Assembly: GCF_000772535.1 (NCBI RefSeq)
Contig: NZ_JSUM01000012.1
Span: forward strand, 1-64,000
Length of the DNA stretch: 64,000 bases
Direction: 5' to 3'
Origin: Chelonobacter oris
GTDB taxonomy: Bacteria > Pseudomonadota > Gammaproteobacteria > Enterobacterales > Pasteurellaceae
In this document: positions 35,732 to 43,583 of the stretch, piece by piece
Layout: each line of letters starts with the position of its first letter
How positions within the stretch are numbered: the first letter of the stretch is position 1
Program-made: the position numbers and the translations under genes
The notes under the pieces: generated by a model
Told to the model about the DNA's origin: nothing
Databases searched by the model: none
The model's input: the letters and a program-made list of their open reading frames with translations, nothing else

Positions 35732-36748
35732 ATGGAAAATCAGCAATTGCAAAATGAATCTAATCTTGGTGAAACGCTGCGCCAATATCGCGAAAAACTG
35801 GGCTTAAGCATTGAAGACGTAGCCAACAAAACGTTGCTCAAGCAGGCGGTTATTAAGCATATTGAAAATAATGAATTTATCGTTGCCGCCTGTCCGCCGA
35901 CTTTTATGAAAGGCTATGTGCGCAGTTATGCCAAATTCCTGAAAGTGCCGGAATCCGTCTGGAATAATCCGGCGATCTCCTATGGCGAACCGATTCGCAA
36001 TGACCTGCAAAAAAATATGCGGACCAACAACCGGGTTAATCATTATTCCTCTTATTCGGGCTGGATCGGGCGTTTGACCTGGCTGATCGCACTGATTATG
36101 ATCAGCATGACCGCATACTGGTGGTGGCAAAATTACCAACAGTCGCAAAGTGAACGAACTAATTTGGTGGAAAGCTTTCTCAACAGCACGCAATCTGAAA
36201 ATACGGAACAAGCCGTTCAAGTTGCAAGCACCGGCGACAACGGCGGTCAACACGGAGAGGCGGTGACGGCGGACACGACAATCGATAGTCCGTTGGCAAA
36301 CTTGCCGACAACCGGTGAGGAAAATGGGGTGCTGACACCGCCGGCAGAGGTTTCGACAGCGGCAAACGACAGTGTTGCCTCATATCAAGGGCAGACGTCC
36401 GGTCAAGTATTAAGTGATGTTATGGAGCAATTGGACGGTTCGCCAAATACGCTCAATCCGTCCGATAATAGCGAACAAAGTGCGGTCGGTGATTCCGGCG
36501 CGGCGATTGTCGGCGACGGCTTGACAATCGAGATAGTCGGTAACAGCTGCTGGCTCAGTGTTCGTGATGCAAATCGTAAAATCTTGGCGCAAAAAGAGTA
36601 TAAACAGGGTGAAATCCTGACATTCAGTGACGGCGAGCCTTATTCATTAGTCATCGGCGCACCGCAAAATGTCAGAATCACCTTCCGTGGACAAGAAGTG
36701 CCGTTAACAATTGACGGCCGCGTTGCACGCATTAAGTTGCCTGAATAA
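35732..36748 (+). CDS. rodZ: cytoskeletal cell-shape protein RodZ
   Basis: 338 residues. The N-terminal helix-turn-helix (about 10-75, LGETLRQYREKLGLSIEDVANKTLL) binds MreB, one membrane helix spans about 113-132 (TWLIALIMISMTAYWWW), a low-complexity Thr/Ser/Asp/Gly linker follows (about 145-265), and the C-terminal periplasmic DUF4115 domain is at about 270-338 (CWLSVRDANRKILAQKEY). It links MreB to the wall-building rod complex. It contains USS copies, one in the linker (AVQVA...EQSAVG region). Confidence 0.93.
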   Translation: MENQQLQNESNLGETLRQYREKLGLSIEDVANKTLLKQAVIKHIENNEFIVAACPPTFMKGYVRSYAKFLKVPESVWNNPAISYGEPIRNDLQKNMRTNNRVNHYSSYSGWIGRLTWLIALIMISMTAYWWWQNYQQSQSERTNLVESFLNSTQSENTEQAVQVASTGDNGGQHGEAVTADTTIDSPLANLPTTGEENGVLTPPAEVSTAANDSVASYQGQTSGQVLSDVMEQLDGSPNTLNPSDNSEQSAVGDSGAAIVGDGLTIEIVGNSCWLSVRDANRKILAQKEYKQGEILTFSDGEPYSLVIGAPQNVRITFRGQEVPLTIDGRVARIKLPE

Positions 36749-36774
36749 GCGCTGTTAAAGGATAAAGACAGGAT

Positions 36775-37896
36775 ATGTTAAAAGAAACCCCTATCAAACG
36801 TCGCGAATCGACCAAAATTTATGTCGGCAGCGTACCGATCGGTGGTGATGCGCCGATTGCAGTACAATCGATGACCAACACCCGCACCACGGATGTGGAA
36901 GCGACTGTGGCACAAATCAGGGCGTTGGAAAAAGTCGGCGCCGATATTGTGCGTGTTTCTGTACCGACCATGGACGCCGCAGAAGCCTTTAAGCGGATTA
37001 AACAACAGATTTCCGTGCCGTTGGTGGCGGATATTCATTTTGATTACCGCATAGCGCTGAAAGTGGCGGAATACGGCGTCGACTGTTTACGTATCAATCC
37101 GGGCAATATAGGACGGGAAGATCGGATTCGGGCGGTAGTGGATTGCGCCCGAGACAATAATATTCCGATTCGGATCGGCGTTAATGCCGGTTCACTGGAG
37201 CGGGATATACAGGAAAAATACGGTGAACCGACACCGCAAGCCTTATTGGAGTCTGCGTTGCGGCACGTGGACATCTTGGATCGTTTGAATTTTGACCAAT
37301 TTAAAGTCAGTGTAAAAGCATCCGATGTTTTTTTGGCTGTCGAATCTTATCGTTTGCTGGCAAAAGCGATCAAACAGCCGCTGCATTTGGGGATTACCGA
37401 AGCCGGCGGGGCGCGTGCCGGCGCTGTGAAATCGGCAGTCGGTCTGGGAATGTTATTGTCGGAAGGCATTGGCGATACGCTGCGTGTCTCACTGGCGGCG
37501 GATCCGGTAGAAGAAATCAAAGTCGGATTTGATATTCTGAAATCGTTACGTATCCGTTCGCGCGGAATCAATTTTATTGCCTGTCCGACTTGTTCACGTC
37601 AGGAATTTGACGTCATCGGTACGGTCAATGCGTTGGAACAGCGCTTGGAAGATATTGTGACGCCGATGGACGTATCGATTATCGGCTGTGTGGTAAACGG
37701 TCCGGGAGAGGCGTTGGTTTCCGATTTGGGCGTGACCGGCGGCAACAATAAGAGCGGTTTTTATCTGGACGGTGTACGGCAGAAAGAGCGGTTTGACAAC
37801 GAAAACCTGATTGATCAACTGGAAGCCAGAATTCGCGCTAAAATCGCAATGCAGGATCCGAACCTGCGTATTGATACGACGGATATACAAGCCTGA
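36775..37896 (+). CDS. ispG: 4-hydroxy-3-methylbut-2-enyl diphosphate synthase (IspG/GcpE)
   Basis: 373 residues, full length. The TIM-barrel N-terminal part ([36 protein letters not shown]) is followed by the cluster-binding cysteines in [11 protein letters not shown] and [10 protein letters not shown]. It converts methylerythritol cyclodiphosphate to HMBPP in the MEP isoprenoid pathway, using a [4Fe-4S] cluster. 26 bases after rodZ and 23 before hisS, so probably one transcript. Confidence 0.97.
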   Translation: MLKETPIKRRESTKIYVGSVPIGGDAPIAVQSMTNTRTTDVEATVAQIRALEKVGADIVRVSVPTMDAAEAFKRIKQQISVPLVADIHFDYRIALKVAEYGVDCLRINPGNIGREDRIRAVVDCARDNNIPIRIGVNAGSLERDIQEKYGEPTPQALLESALRHVDILDRLNFDQFKVSVKASDVFLAVESYRLLAKAIKQPLHLGITEAGGARAGAVKSAVGLGMLLSEGIGDTLRVSLAADPVEEIKVGFDILKSLRIRSRGINFIACPTCSRQEFDVIGTVNALEQRLEDIVTPMDVSIIGCVVNGPGEALVSDLGVTGGNNKSGFYLDGVRQKERFDNENLIDQLEARIRAKIAMQDPNLRIDTTDIQA

Positions 37897-37919
37897 CGAA
37901 GAAAGAAAAAGGAAAAAAC

Positions 37920-39194
37920 GTGGCAAAAACAATTCAAGCAATTCGCGGAATGAACGATTGTCTTCCGCAAGATACACCGTTATGGCAGTGGCTGGAAGGC
38001 ACGGTCAGACGGGTATTGACCGGTTACGGTTACAGTGAGATCCGAATGCCGATCGTAGAGTCGACACCGTTATTTAAACGGGCGATCGGTGAAGTGACCG
38101 ATGTGGTCGAAAAAGAGATGTTTACTTTTGAAGACAGGGATCACGAAAGCCTGACGTTGCGCCCGGAAGGCACGGCCGGATGCGTGCGTGCCGGCATTGA
38201 GCACGGTTTGCTGTATAATCAAGAACAGCGGTTATGGTATATGGGGCCGATGTTTCGCTATGAACGTCCGCAAAAAGGGCGTTACCGCCAATTTCACCAA
38301 ATCGGGGTAGAGGTATTCGGTATTGCGCAAGCCGAGATTGATGCCGAACTGATTTTGATGACCGCGCGTCTTTGGAAAGCATTGGGTATCGATCAACATG
38401 TGACGCTACAGCTGAATTCCATCGGCTCACTGGATGCACGGAAGCGCTATCGTCAAGCATTGGTCGAGTTCTTGCAGCCGCATCAGGCTATTTTGGATGA
38501 AGACTGTAAACGTCGTTTAACCACGAATCCTTTGCGTATTCTGGATACTAAAAATGCACAGATCCAACAGCTTCTAAATGATGCGCCTACATTGCATGAA
38601 TATTTGGACGAGGATGCTAAACAGCATTTTGCACAGTTGTGCGCTATTCTGGATCAAATGGGAATTGCCTATGAAATAAACCAAAAATTGGTTCGTGGTC
38701 TCGATTACTATAATAAAACCGTTTTTGAATGGGTGACGACTGCACTGGGTGCGCAGGGAACGGTGTGTGGCGGCGGACGTTATGACAGTCTGGTCGAACA
38801 GCTTGGCGGTCACGCGACTTGCGGCGTCGGCTTTGCGATGGGGATTGAGCGGCTGGTTCTGCTGGTACAAGAGGTTAATCCGCAGTTGAGCTTGCCGGCA
38901 GCCGTTGATATTTATATTGTACACCATGGCGAACAAGCAGCCTTGCAAGCGTTTAACATTGCCGAACAATTACGTGATGCCTGCCCGCAGAAAAATGTGA
39001 TGCTGCATTGTAGCGGCGGAAATTTCAAAAAACAATTTAAACGGGCGGACAAGAGCGGTGCGGCATTTGCCGTCGTTATCGGCGAAGAAGAGGTTCAAAA
39101 CGGGCAGTTAGTGGTGAAAGATTTACGGGGTCGTAATGAACAACAAACGCTGCCGAGTGCGGAAGCCATTCGCTTCCTAATGGAAAGTATCTAA
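37920..39194 (+). CDS. hisS: histidyl-tRNA synthetase
   Basis: 424 residues starting at GTG 37920 (gaaagaaaaaggaaaa upstream). Class II synthetase motifs are visible: motif 2 region [24 protein letters not shown], histidine-specific loops [14 protein letters not shown] and [14 protein letters not shown], and motif 3 [12 protein letters not shown]. The C-terminal anticodon-binding domain starts near 330. It charges tRNA-His. Order ispG-hisS-yfgM is conserved in gammaproteobacteria. Confidence 0.97.
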   Translation: MAKTIQAIRGMNDCLPQDTPLWQWLEGTVRRVLTGYGYSEIRMPIVESTPLFKRAIGEVTDVVEKEMFTFEDRDHESLTLRPEGTAGCVRAGIEHGLLYNQEQRLWYMGPMFRYERPQKGRYRQFHQIGVEVFGIAQAEIDAELILMTARLWKALGIDQHVTLQLNSIGSLDARKRYRQALVEFLQPHQAILDEDCKRRLTTNPLRILDTKNAQIQQLLNDAPTLHEYLDEDAKQHFAQLCAILDQMGIAYEINQKLVRGLDYYNKTVFEWVTTALGAQGTVCGGGRYDSLVEQLGGHATCGVGFAMGIERLVLLVQEVNPQLSLPAAVDIYIVHHGEQAALQAFNIAEQLRDACPQKNVMLHCSGGNFKKQFKRADKSGAAFAVVIGEEEVQNGQLVVKDLRGRNEQQTLPSAEAIRFLMESI

Positions 39195-39212
39195 TTTAAA
39201 GGAGTAAAATCA

Positions 39213-39836
39213 GTGTCTTATATTACCGAAGAACAACAAGTCGAAGAGCTGAAAAGCTGGTGGAAAGAGAACAGCAAAGTGATTATTGCAACCTTCATCT
39301 TGGTTGTGGGCGGTGTGTTGGGCTGGCGTTATTGGCAGACGCACCAAATTAACAGCCGAATGGCGACATCAAACGAGTATGAACAGGTGGTACAGGCTTA
39401 CTTGCAAAATCCGCAAGTGAACACGGAAGTGCTACAGAAATTCGTTGATGAAAATAAAGATTCCAGCTATGCGGTGTTTGCCCTGTTTGCTCGAGCTAAA
39501 AGTGCGGTCGAACAAAATAATCCAGCATTGGCGGAAAGCAGTTTTCAGCAAGCGGTTCAAATCAGTCGTGACGATAATTTACGCACGATTGCGGCATTGC
39601 GTTTAGCTGAATTGCAAGTGCAGCAGCAAAACTACGATGCGGCGCAAACAACGTTGAACAACGTGAGCGACAATGCTTGGGCAGGCAGTAAACAGCAGTT
39701 GATCGGCGATATTTTATTGGCGAAAGGTGAACAGCAAGCGGCGCGTCAGGCCTATCAACAGGCACTGGAAAGCGCAAATCTGAATGTATCCGACAGACAG
39801 CTGTTGCAATTGAAAATCGACAGTCTGGCACAGTAA
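39213..39836 (+). CDS. yfgM: YfgM ancillary SecYEG/periplasmic chaperone-network protein
   Basis: 207 residues from a GTG start at 39213 behind AAAGGAG. Short cytosolic start, one membrane helix (about 23-43, VIIATFILVVGGVLGWRYW), then a tetratricopeptide-like periplasmic domain (YEQVVQAYLQNPQVNTE, FALFARAKSAVEQNN). In E. coli YfgM binds PpiD at the SecYEG translocon. The usual next gene, bamB, is not here; dapD follows. Confidence 0.9.
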   Translation: MSYITEEQQVEELKSWWKENSKVIIATFILVVGGVLGWRYWQTHQINSRMATSNEYEQVVQAYLQNPQVNTEVLQKFVDENKDSSYAVFALFARAKSAVEQNNPALAESSFQQAVQISRDDNLRTIAALRLAELQVQQQNYDAAQTTLNNVSDNAWAGSKQQLIGDILLAKGEQQAARQAYQQALESANLNVSDRQLLQLKIDSLAQ

Positions 39837-39873
39837 CCGTTTTATTACATGAGTTTAAACAAGAGGAAAAATA

Positions 39874-40701
39874 ATGTCTGATTTACAAACCATCATTGAA
39901 AACGCATTTGAAAAACGTGCGGAGATTACCCCGAAAAGCGTGGATTCAGCGACTAAAGCGGCAATTGACGAGGTTATTGCCGGTTTGGACAGCGGCAAAT
40001 GGCGTGTGGCGGAAAAAATCAACGGCGAATGGGTAACGCATCAGTGGTTGAAAAAAGCGGTATTATTATCTTTCCGTATCAATGACAATCAATTGATGGA
40101 AGGCGCCGAAACCAAATATTTTGATAAAGTGCCGATGAAATTTGCCGGTTATGATCAGGCACGTTTCGAAAAAGAGGGTTTCCGTGTGGTTCCGCCGGCG
40201 ACAGTGCGGCAAGGTGCGTTTATTGCGCGCAATACCGTTTTGATGCCGTCTTATGTCAACTTGGGCGCCTATGTTGATGAAGGGACGATGGTGGATACTT
40301 GGGCGACAGTGGGTTCTTGTGCGCAAATCGGGAAAAACGTACATTTGTCCGGCGGTGTCGGAATCGGCGGCGTATTGGAGCCGCTGCAAGCAAATCCGAC
40401 CATTATCGAAGATAACTGTTTTATCGGAGCACGTTCTGAAGTGGTGGAGGGTGTTATCGTAGAAGAAGGTTCGGTGATTTCCATGGGCGTATTTATCGGT
40501 CAGAGTACTAAAATTTATGATCGTGAAACCGGTGAAATTCATTACGGCCGTGTGCCGGCAGGATCGGTGGTGGTATCCGGCAGTTTACCGTCGAAGTGCG
40601 GTAAATACAGCCTGTACGCTGCGGTTATCGTCAAAAAAGTGGATGCCAAAACACGTGGAAAAGTGGGCATCAACGAATTATTGCGTACAATTGACGAATA
40701 A
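39874..40701 (+). CDS. dapD: tetrahydrodipicolinate N-succinyltransferase
   Basis: 275 residues, full length. An N-terminal helical domain precedes a left-handed beta-helix of hexapeptide repeats (about 105-235: [56 protein letters not shown]). It transfers succinyl from succinyl-CoA to tetrahydrodipicolinate in lysine/diaminopimelate synthesis, needed for cell wall. It has its own ribosome-binding site (agaggaaa) and a terminator afterwards. Confidence 0.96.
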   Translation: MSDLQTIIENAFEKRAEITPKSVDSATKAAIDEVIAGLDSGKWRVAEKINGEWVTHQWLKKAVLLSFRINDNQLMEGAETKYFDKVPMKFAGYDQARFEKEGFRVVPPATVRQGAFIARNTVLMPSYVNLGAYVDEGTMVDTWATVGSCAQIGKNVHLSGGVGIGGVLEPLQANPTIIEDNCFIGARSEVVEGVIVEEGSVISMGVFIGQSTKIYDRETGEIHYGRVPAGSVVVSGSLPSKCGKYSLYAAVIVKKVDAKTRGKVGINELLRTIDE

Positions 40702-40727
40702 TTGTTGTCTTTTTATGCAAAAAAGAG

Positions 40728-40755
40728 GCCTCGATTGTAAAAATCGGGGCGTTTT
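40728..40755 (+). terminator. rho-independent terminator of dapD
   Basis: Stem gcctcgatt / aatcggggc (one T-G pair) with a 5-base loop and GTTTT tail, 27 bases after the dapD stop. A TATAAT-like box (40760-40765) follows and may belong to the next gene. Confidence 0.65.
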
Positions 40756-40905
40756 GCCATATAATGCTTGTTATTTGTACAAATAAGCGTGAAAAGTGTT
40801 GTACTCAGGCAAAAAATATCGGACACTTGCCTACGCTCAAATGTGAGTGTTGTGTAAATAACTTTGCATAACATTAACAAGCTTAATTTAAATAGGAGTT
40901 TAAAA

Positions 40906-41673
40906 ATGAAAAAATTGTTAACCACTGCTTTACTGGGCGCCAGCGTATTGGCGGTTACCGCTTGTGACGACAAGCAGGTACAAGATGTTAAGAACACCGT
41001 AGCGGAAGCAAAACAGGACGTTGTTGAAACTGCGGCCGAAGCCAAAGATACCGTAGTGGAAAAAGCAACTGAAGCGAAAGACGCCGTTGCTGAAAAAGCG
41101 GCGGAAGTGAAAGATGCGGTAGCCGGTGCGGCGACAGATGTTAAAGATGCCGCAGCGGCAAAAGTGGCAGAAGTCAAAGAATCGGTCGACAGTACGGTAG
41201 CCGATGCAAAAAAATCAATTGATAATACCGTTGAAAGCGCTAAAAGTGCGATGACGGATGCCAAAGAATCCGTTAATGATGCAACAGCAGACGCTTTGAA
41301 TTCGGTTGAGAAAACACAAGCGGAAGCGGCTTCTGCGGTTGAAAATGCACAGCAAAATGCACAACAGGCAGCTGCTCAAGCTACAGATTCTGCAACTGAG
41401 CAGGCAAAAGCGGCACAAGAAAGTGCGGCGGCAGTAGCGGCTGATGCAAAAGAAACCGTTGCGGAAAAAGCCGCTGCGGCACAGGAAAGTGTTGCTGCAA
41501 CCGCCACTGAAGCGAAAGCCGCCGTGGTCGAAAAAGCAGAAGCGGCAAAAGAAAGTGTAACGGCGACTGCGACAGAAGCGCAGGCAGCGGTTGCGGAAAA
41601 AGCGGAAGCCGCAAAAGAGAGCATCAACAATCTGGTGGATCAAACCAAACCGGCTGAAGAAGCGGCTAAATAA
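40906..41673 (+). CDS. LEA-like 11-mer-repeat lipoprotein
   Basis: 255 residues from the ATG at 40906 (AGGAG 9 bases before it). A lipoprotein signal ends at the lipobox VTAC with Cys20. The mature protein is nearly all Ala, Glu, Lys, Val, Asp, Thr and Ser, in an 11-residue period: AEAK/TEAK/AEVK-type tetrads recur at 33, 44, 55, 66, 77, 88 and 99 and continue more loosely to the C terminus. This is the pattern of group-3 LEA and apolipoprotein-like amphipathic helices, so it should be a long, highly charged helix or coiled coil anchored to a membrane. No catalytic domain. A role in envelope stress, desiccation or tethering is only inference. It has its own terminator. Confidence 0.8.
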   Translation: MKKLLTTALLGASVLAVTACDDKQVQDVKNTVAEAKQDVVETAAEAKDTVVEKATEAKDAVAEKAAEVKDAVAGAATDVKDAAAAKVAEVKESVDSTVADAKKSIDNTVESAKSAMTDAKESVNDATADALNSVEKTQAEAASAVENAQQNAQQAAAQATDSATEQAKAAQESAAAVAADAKETVAEKAAAAQESVAATATEAKAAVVEKAEAAKESVTATATEAQAAVAEKAEAAKESINNLVDQTKPAEEAAK

Positions 41674-41699
41674 TCGCTTTCCAAAGCATTGAACAATGA

Positions 41700-41730
41700 A
41701 ACCTCTATCATTATGATAGAGGTTTTTTTA
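41700..41730 (+). terminator. rho-independent terminator of the 11-mer-repeat lipoprotein gene
   Basis: Perfect 11-bp stem aacctctatca / tgatagaggtt with a 3-base loop and 7 T's, 27 bases after the stop. Confidence 0.9.
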
Positions 41731-41910
41731 TTTCTAAAACAAGGTGATAGCAATCAAAGTGCGGTTTTTTTAGAAAATCGATAACGCTTTGTGCTATAAT
41801 AACAGCCTTATTTTGAGTTGTGTCCCACGACATGATTTTATATTCACTCTTTGTAAAGAAAAATAATAGCACAGCGTATCGAATCAGAACACAAAAGTGC
41901 GGAGAAAAGC

Positions 41911-42543
41911 ATGATAGCAGCGAATAAACGTTCAATTATTACTCTTTTTTATGATGAATCCAGTTTGGGTTCACATCAGGTCAGAATGGTTTTGGCAGAA
42001 AAAGAAGTGCCTCATGAGCAGGAATTGATTCAACCAGGCGTGATTAATGAAGACTTTTTGGAGTTGGGCACAAACGGTGAATTGCCGACATTGGTTGATC
42101 GGGAATTAGTTTTGTTTAAACCCCGTATTATTATGGAATATCTGGACGAGCGTTTTCCGCATCCGCCGTTAATGCCGGTTTATCCGGTCGATCGCGCCAA
42201 ATCCCGTTTGCTGATGCATCGCATAGAACAAGACTGGTTTTCGGTTATCGAACAGGCGGAGCGCTTGGCGGAAACGGAAAAACTACAGATGCTGAATAAT
42301 CTGAAAGATGAAATTTTGGCATTCGGCCCTATTTTCGCCCAGAAGCCTTTTTTCATGAGCGAATCGTTCAGCTTGGTGGATTGCTATATCGTACCGATTT
42401 TGTATCGTCTGCAAAACTACGATATGAAATTTACCGGTGCCGGCAGTAAAGCCATTAAGAATTATATGGATAATTTGTTTGAGCGTCCGTGTTTTGTATC
42501 GTCGCTGAAAAATACCCCGCAAAAAATCATTATTGAAAAATAG
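41911..42543 (+). CDS. sspA: stringent starvation protein A
   Basis: 210 residues, a glutathione-S-transferase-like fold without enzymatic cysteine: N-terminal thioredoxin-like part (ITLFYDESSLGSHQVRMVLAEKEVPHEQE) and a helical C-terminal part (DEILAFGPIFAQKPFFMSESFSLVDCYIVPILYRL). It binds RNA polymerase and alters promoter choice in starvation and acid stress. The ribosome-binding site ggag is embedded in a near-USS (aaaagtgcggag). TATAAT at 41795-41800 may be the promoter. Followed by sspB after 11-14 bases. Confidence 0.94.
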   Translation: MIAANKRSIITLFYDESSLGSHQVRMVLAEKEVPHEQELIQPGVINEDFLELGTNGELPTLVDRELVLFKPRIIMEYLDERFPHPPLMPVYPVDRAKSRLLMHRIEQDWFSVIEQAERLAETEKLQMLNNLKDEILAFGPIFAQKPFFMSESFSLVDCYIVPILYRLQNYDMKFTGAGSKAIKNYMDNLFERPCFVSSLKNTPQKIIIEK

Positions 42544-42557
42544 AAACAGGTTTTGTG

Positions 42558-43043
42558 ATGGCAAGAGCAAATATGGGGGCAAAGCGTCCCTATTTACTGA
42601 GAGCGTATTACGATTGGTTTTTGGATAATGATTTAACTCCTTATTTGGTGGTTGATGCTTTTTATCCGAATACTGTCGTGCCGGACGATTTTGTCCGAGA
42701 GGGGCAAATTGTGCTGAATATCTCGCCGAACGCCTGCGGTAATTTACAATTGGGCAATGATAAAATTCTGTTTAATGCCCGTTTCAAAGGATTACCACGC
42801 GATATCAGCGTGCCGTTGGGGGCGGTGGTTGCAATTTATGCCCGTGAAAACGGCGATGGCGTGATGTTTGAACCGGAGCTGGTGTACGAGCAGGCGTTGG
42901 AACAAAGTTTGGGCGATTTGGTGGAACAGCCGTCCGATTTCAGCGAAATTGTCGATAAACCGCAGCAAGATGAGAATGAAGTGAAGCCTAGATCTAAGCC
43001 TAAGCCGAAACGCACCGCATCCCACCTTAAAATTATCAAATAA
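42558..43043 (+). CDS. sspB: ClpXP protease specificity-enhancing factor SspB
   Basis: 161 residues from ATG 42558; a GTG directly before it (42555) is an alternative. The SspB substrate-binding domain is clear (KRPYLLRAYYDWFLDNDLTPYLVVDA, LNISPNACGNLQLGND). A charged, flexible linker of Asp/Glu/Lys/Pro follows, ending in the short ClpX-binding tail HLKIIK. It delivers ssrA-tagged proteins to ClpXP. It is cotranscribed with sspA. Confidence 0.94.
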   Translation: MARANMGAKRPYLLRAYYDWFLDNDLTPYLVVDAFYPNTVVPDDFVREGQIVLNISPNACGNLQLGNDKILFNARFKGLPRDISVPLGAVVAIYARENGDGVMFEPELVYEQALEQSLGDLVEQPSDFSEIVDKPQQDENEVKPRSKPKPKRTASHLKIIK

Positions 43044-43049
43044 CCCGCC

Positions 43050-43081
43050 AAACCGCACTTTTGATCTGTAAAGTGCGGTTT
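43050..43081. terminator. bidirectional terminator formed by an inverted USS pair
   Basis: AAACCGCACTTT (43050-43061) and AAAGTGCGGTTT (43070-43081) are perfect inverted copies of the USS with an 8-base loop, lying between the convergent ends of sspB and cueR. Confidence 0.8.
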
Positions 43082-43083
43082 CC

Positions 43084-43488
43084 CTATGGTGCACAACAAG
43101 ATTTGCCGCTGAGCGAATCAATAATCGGACAATCGCTCTGTTCATCGCCGGGGCACTGGGCGGCAAGCCTTTCCAACTGTTGTTTCATCTGTCGTAATTT
43201 CAAAATCTGCCGATCGATATGCGCGATTTTTTCTAGTGTCCGCTGTTTGATTTCACTGCTGTGACGGCTCGGATTCAGGTAGAGATCCAATAATTCTTTT
43301 GATTCGGGCAATGAAAAACCGACATTGCGGGAGCGGTGCAGAAATTGCAGCTCATCAATTTGGCGCTGACTGTATTGACGGTAGCCGTTGCTTGCACGAG
43401 AGGGCGGGCTAATCATACCTTTACTTTCATAAAAGCGGATGGTTTTATCGGTTAATCCGGTGAGCTGCGCAACTTGTTTGATATTCAT
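43084..43488 (-). CDS. cueR: copper-responsive MerR-family regulator CueR
   Basis: 134 residues. N-terminal MerR helix-turn-helix (IKQVAQLTGLTDKTIRFYESKGMI), dimerisation helix, and a metal loop with cysteines at 112 and 120 (CPGDEQSDC), the positions that bind Cu(I) in CueR. A CC pair near the C terminus is also typical. It activates the divergently transcribed copper exporter from the promoter between them. Confidence 0.93.
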   Translation of the reverse strand: MNIKQVAQLTGLTDKTIRFYESKGMISPPSRASNGYRQYSQRQIDELQFLHRSRNVGFSLPESKELLDLYLNPSRHSSEIKQRTLEKIAHIDRQILKLRQMKQQLERLAAQCPGDEQSDCPIIDSLSGKSCCAP

Positions 43489-43497
43489 AAAAACCGC

Positions 43498-43528
43498 TTG
43501 ACCTTATCGTTAGGGGAAGGTTTATTCT
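43498..43528 (+). promoter_or_regulatory. CueR-regulated promoter of copA
   Basis: -35 TTGACC (43498-43503), a 19-base spacer and -10 TATTCT (43523-43528). The over-long spacer is the hallmark of MerR-type promoters. The dyad ACCTT (43501-43505) / AAGGT (43517-43521) fills the spacer, as in E. coli copA. Confidence 0.85.
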
Positions 43529-43583
43529 AGCCCTGATCTTGATGAGATTCAAATTACAGATAGATAATGATTAAGGAGAGAGT

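Noticed and set aside
40864-40905. Upstream ATG for the 11-mer lipoprotein
   Set aside because: It would place 14 unrelated residues before a perfect lipoprotein signal; the ATG at 40906 has the AGGAG site.
40713-41264. Minus-strand reading frame rich in Ala/Ser/Phe/Thr repeats opposite the 11-mer lipoprotein
   Set aside because: It is the mirror image of the GC-biased repeat codons; no start signal, no family resemblance, and it also runs across the dapD terminator. Similar minus-strand frames at 41215-41643, 41376-41630 and 41381-41614 are rejected for the same reason.
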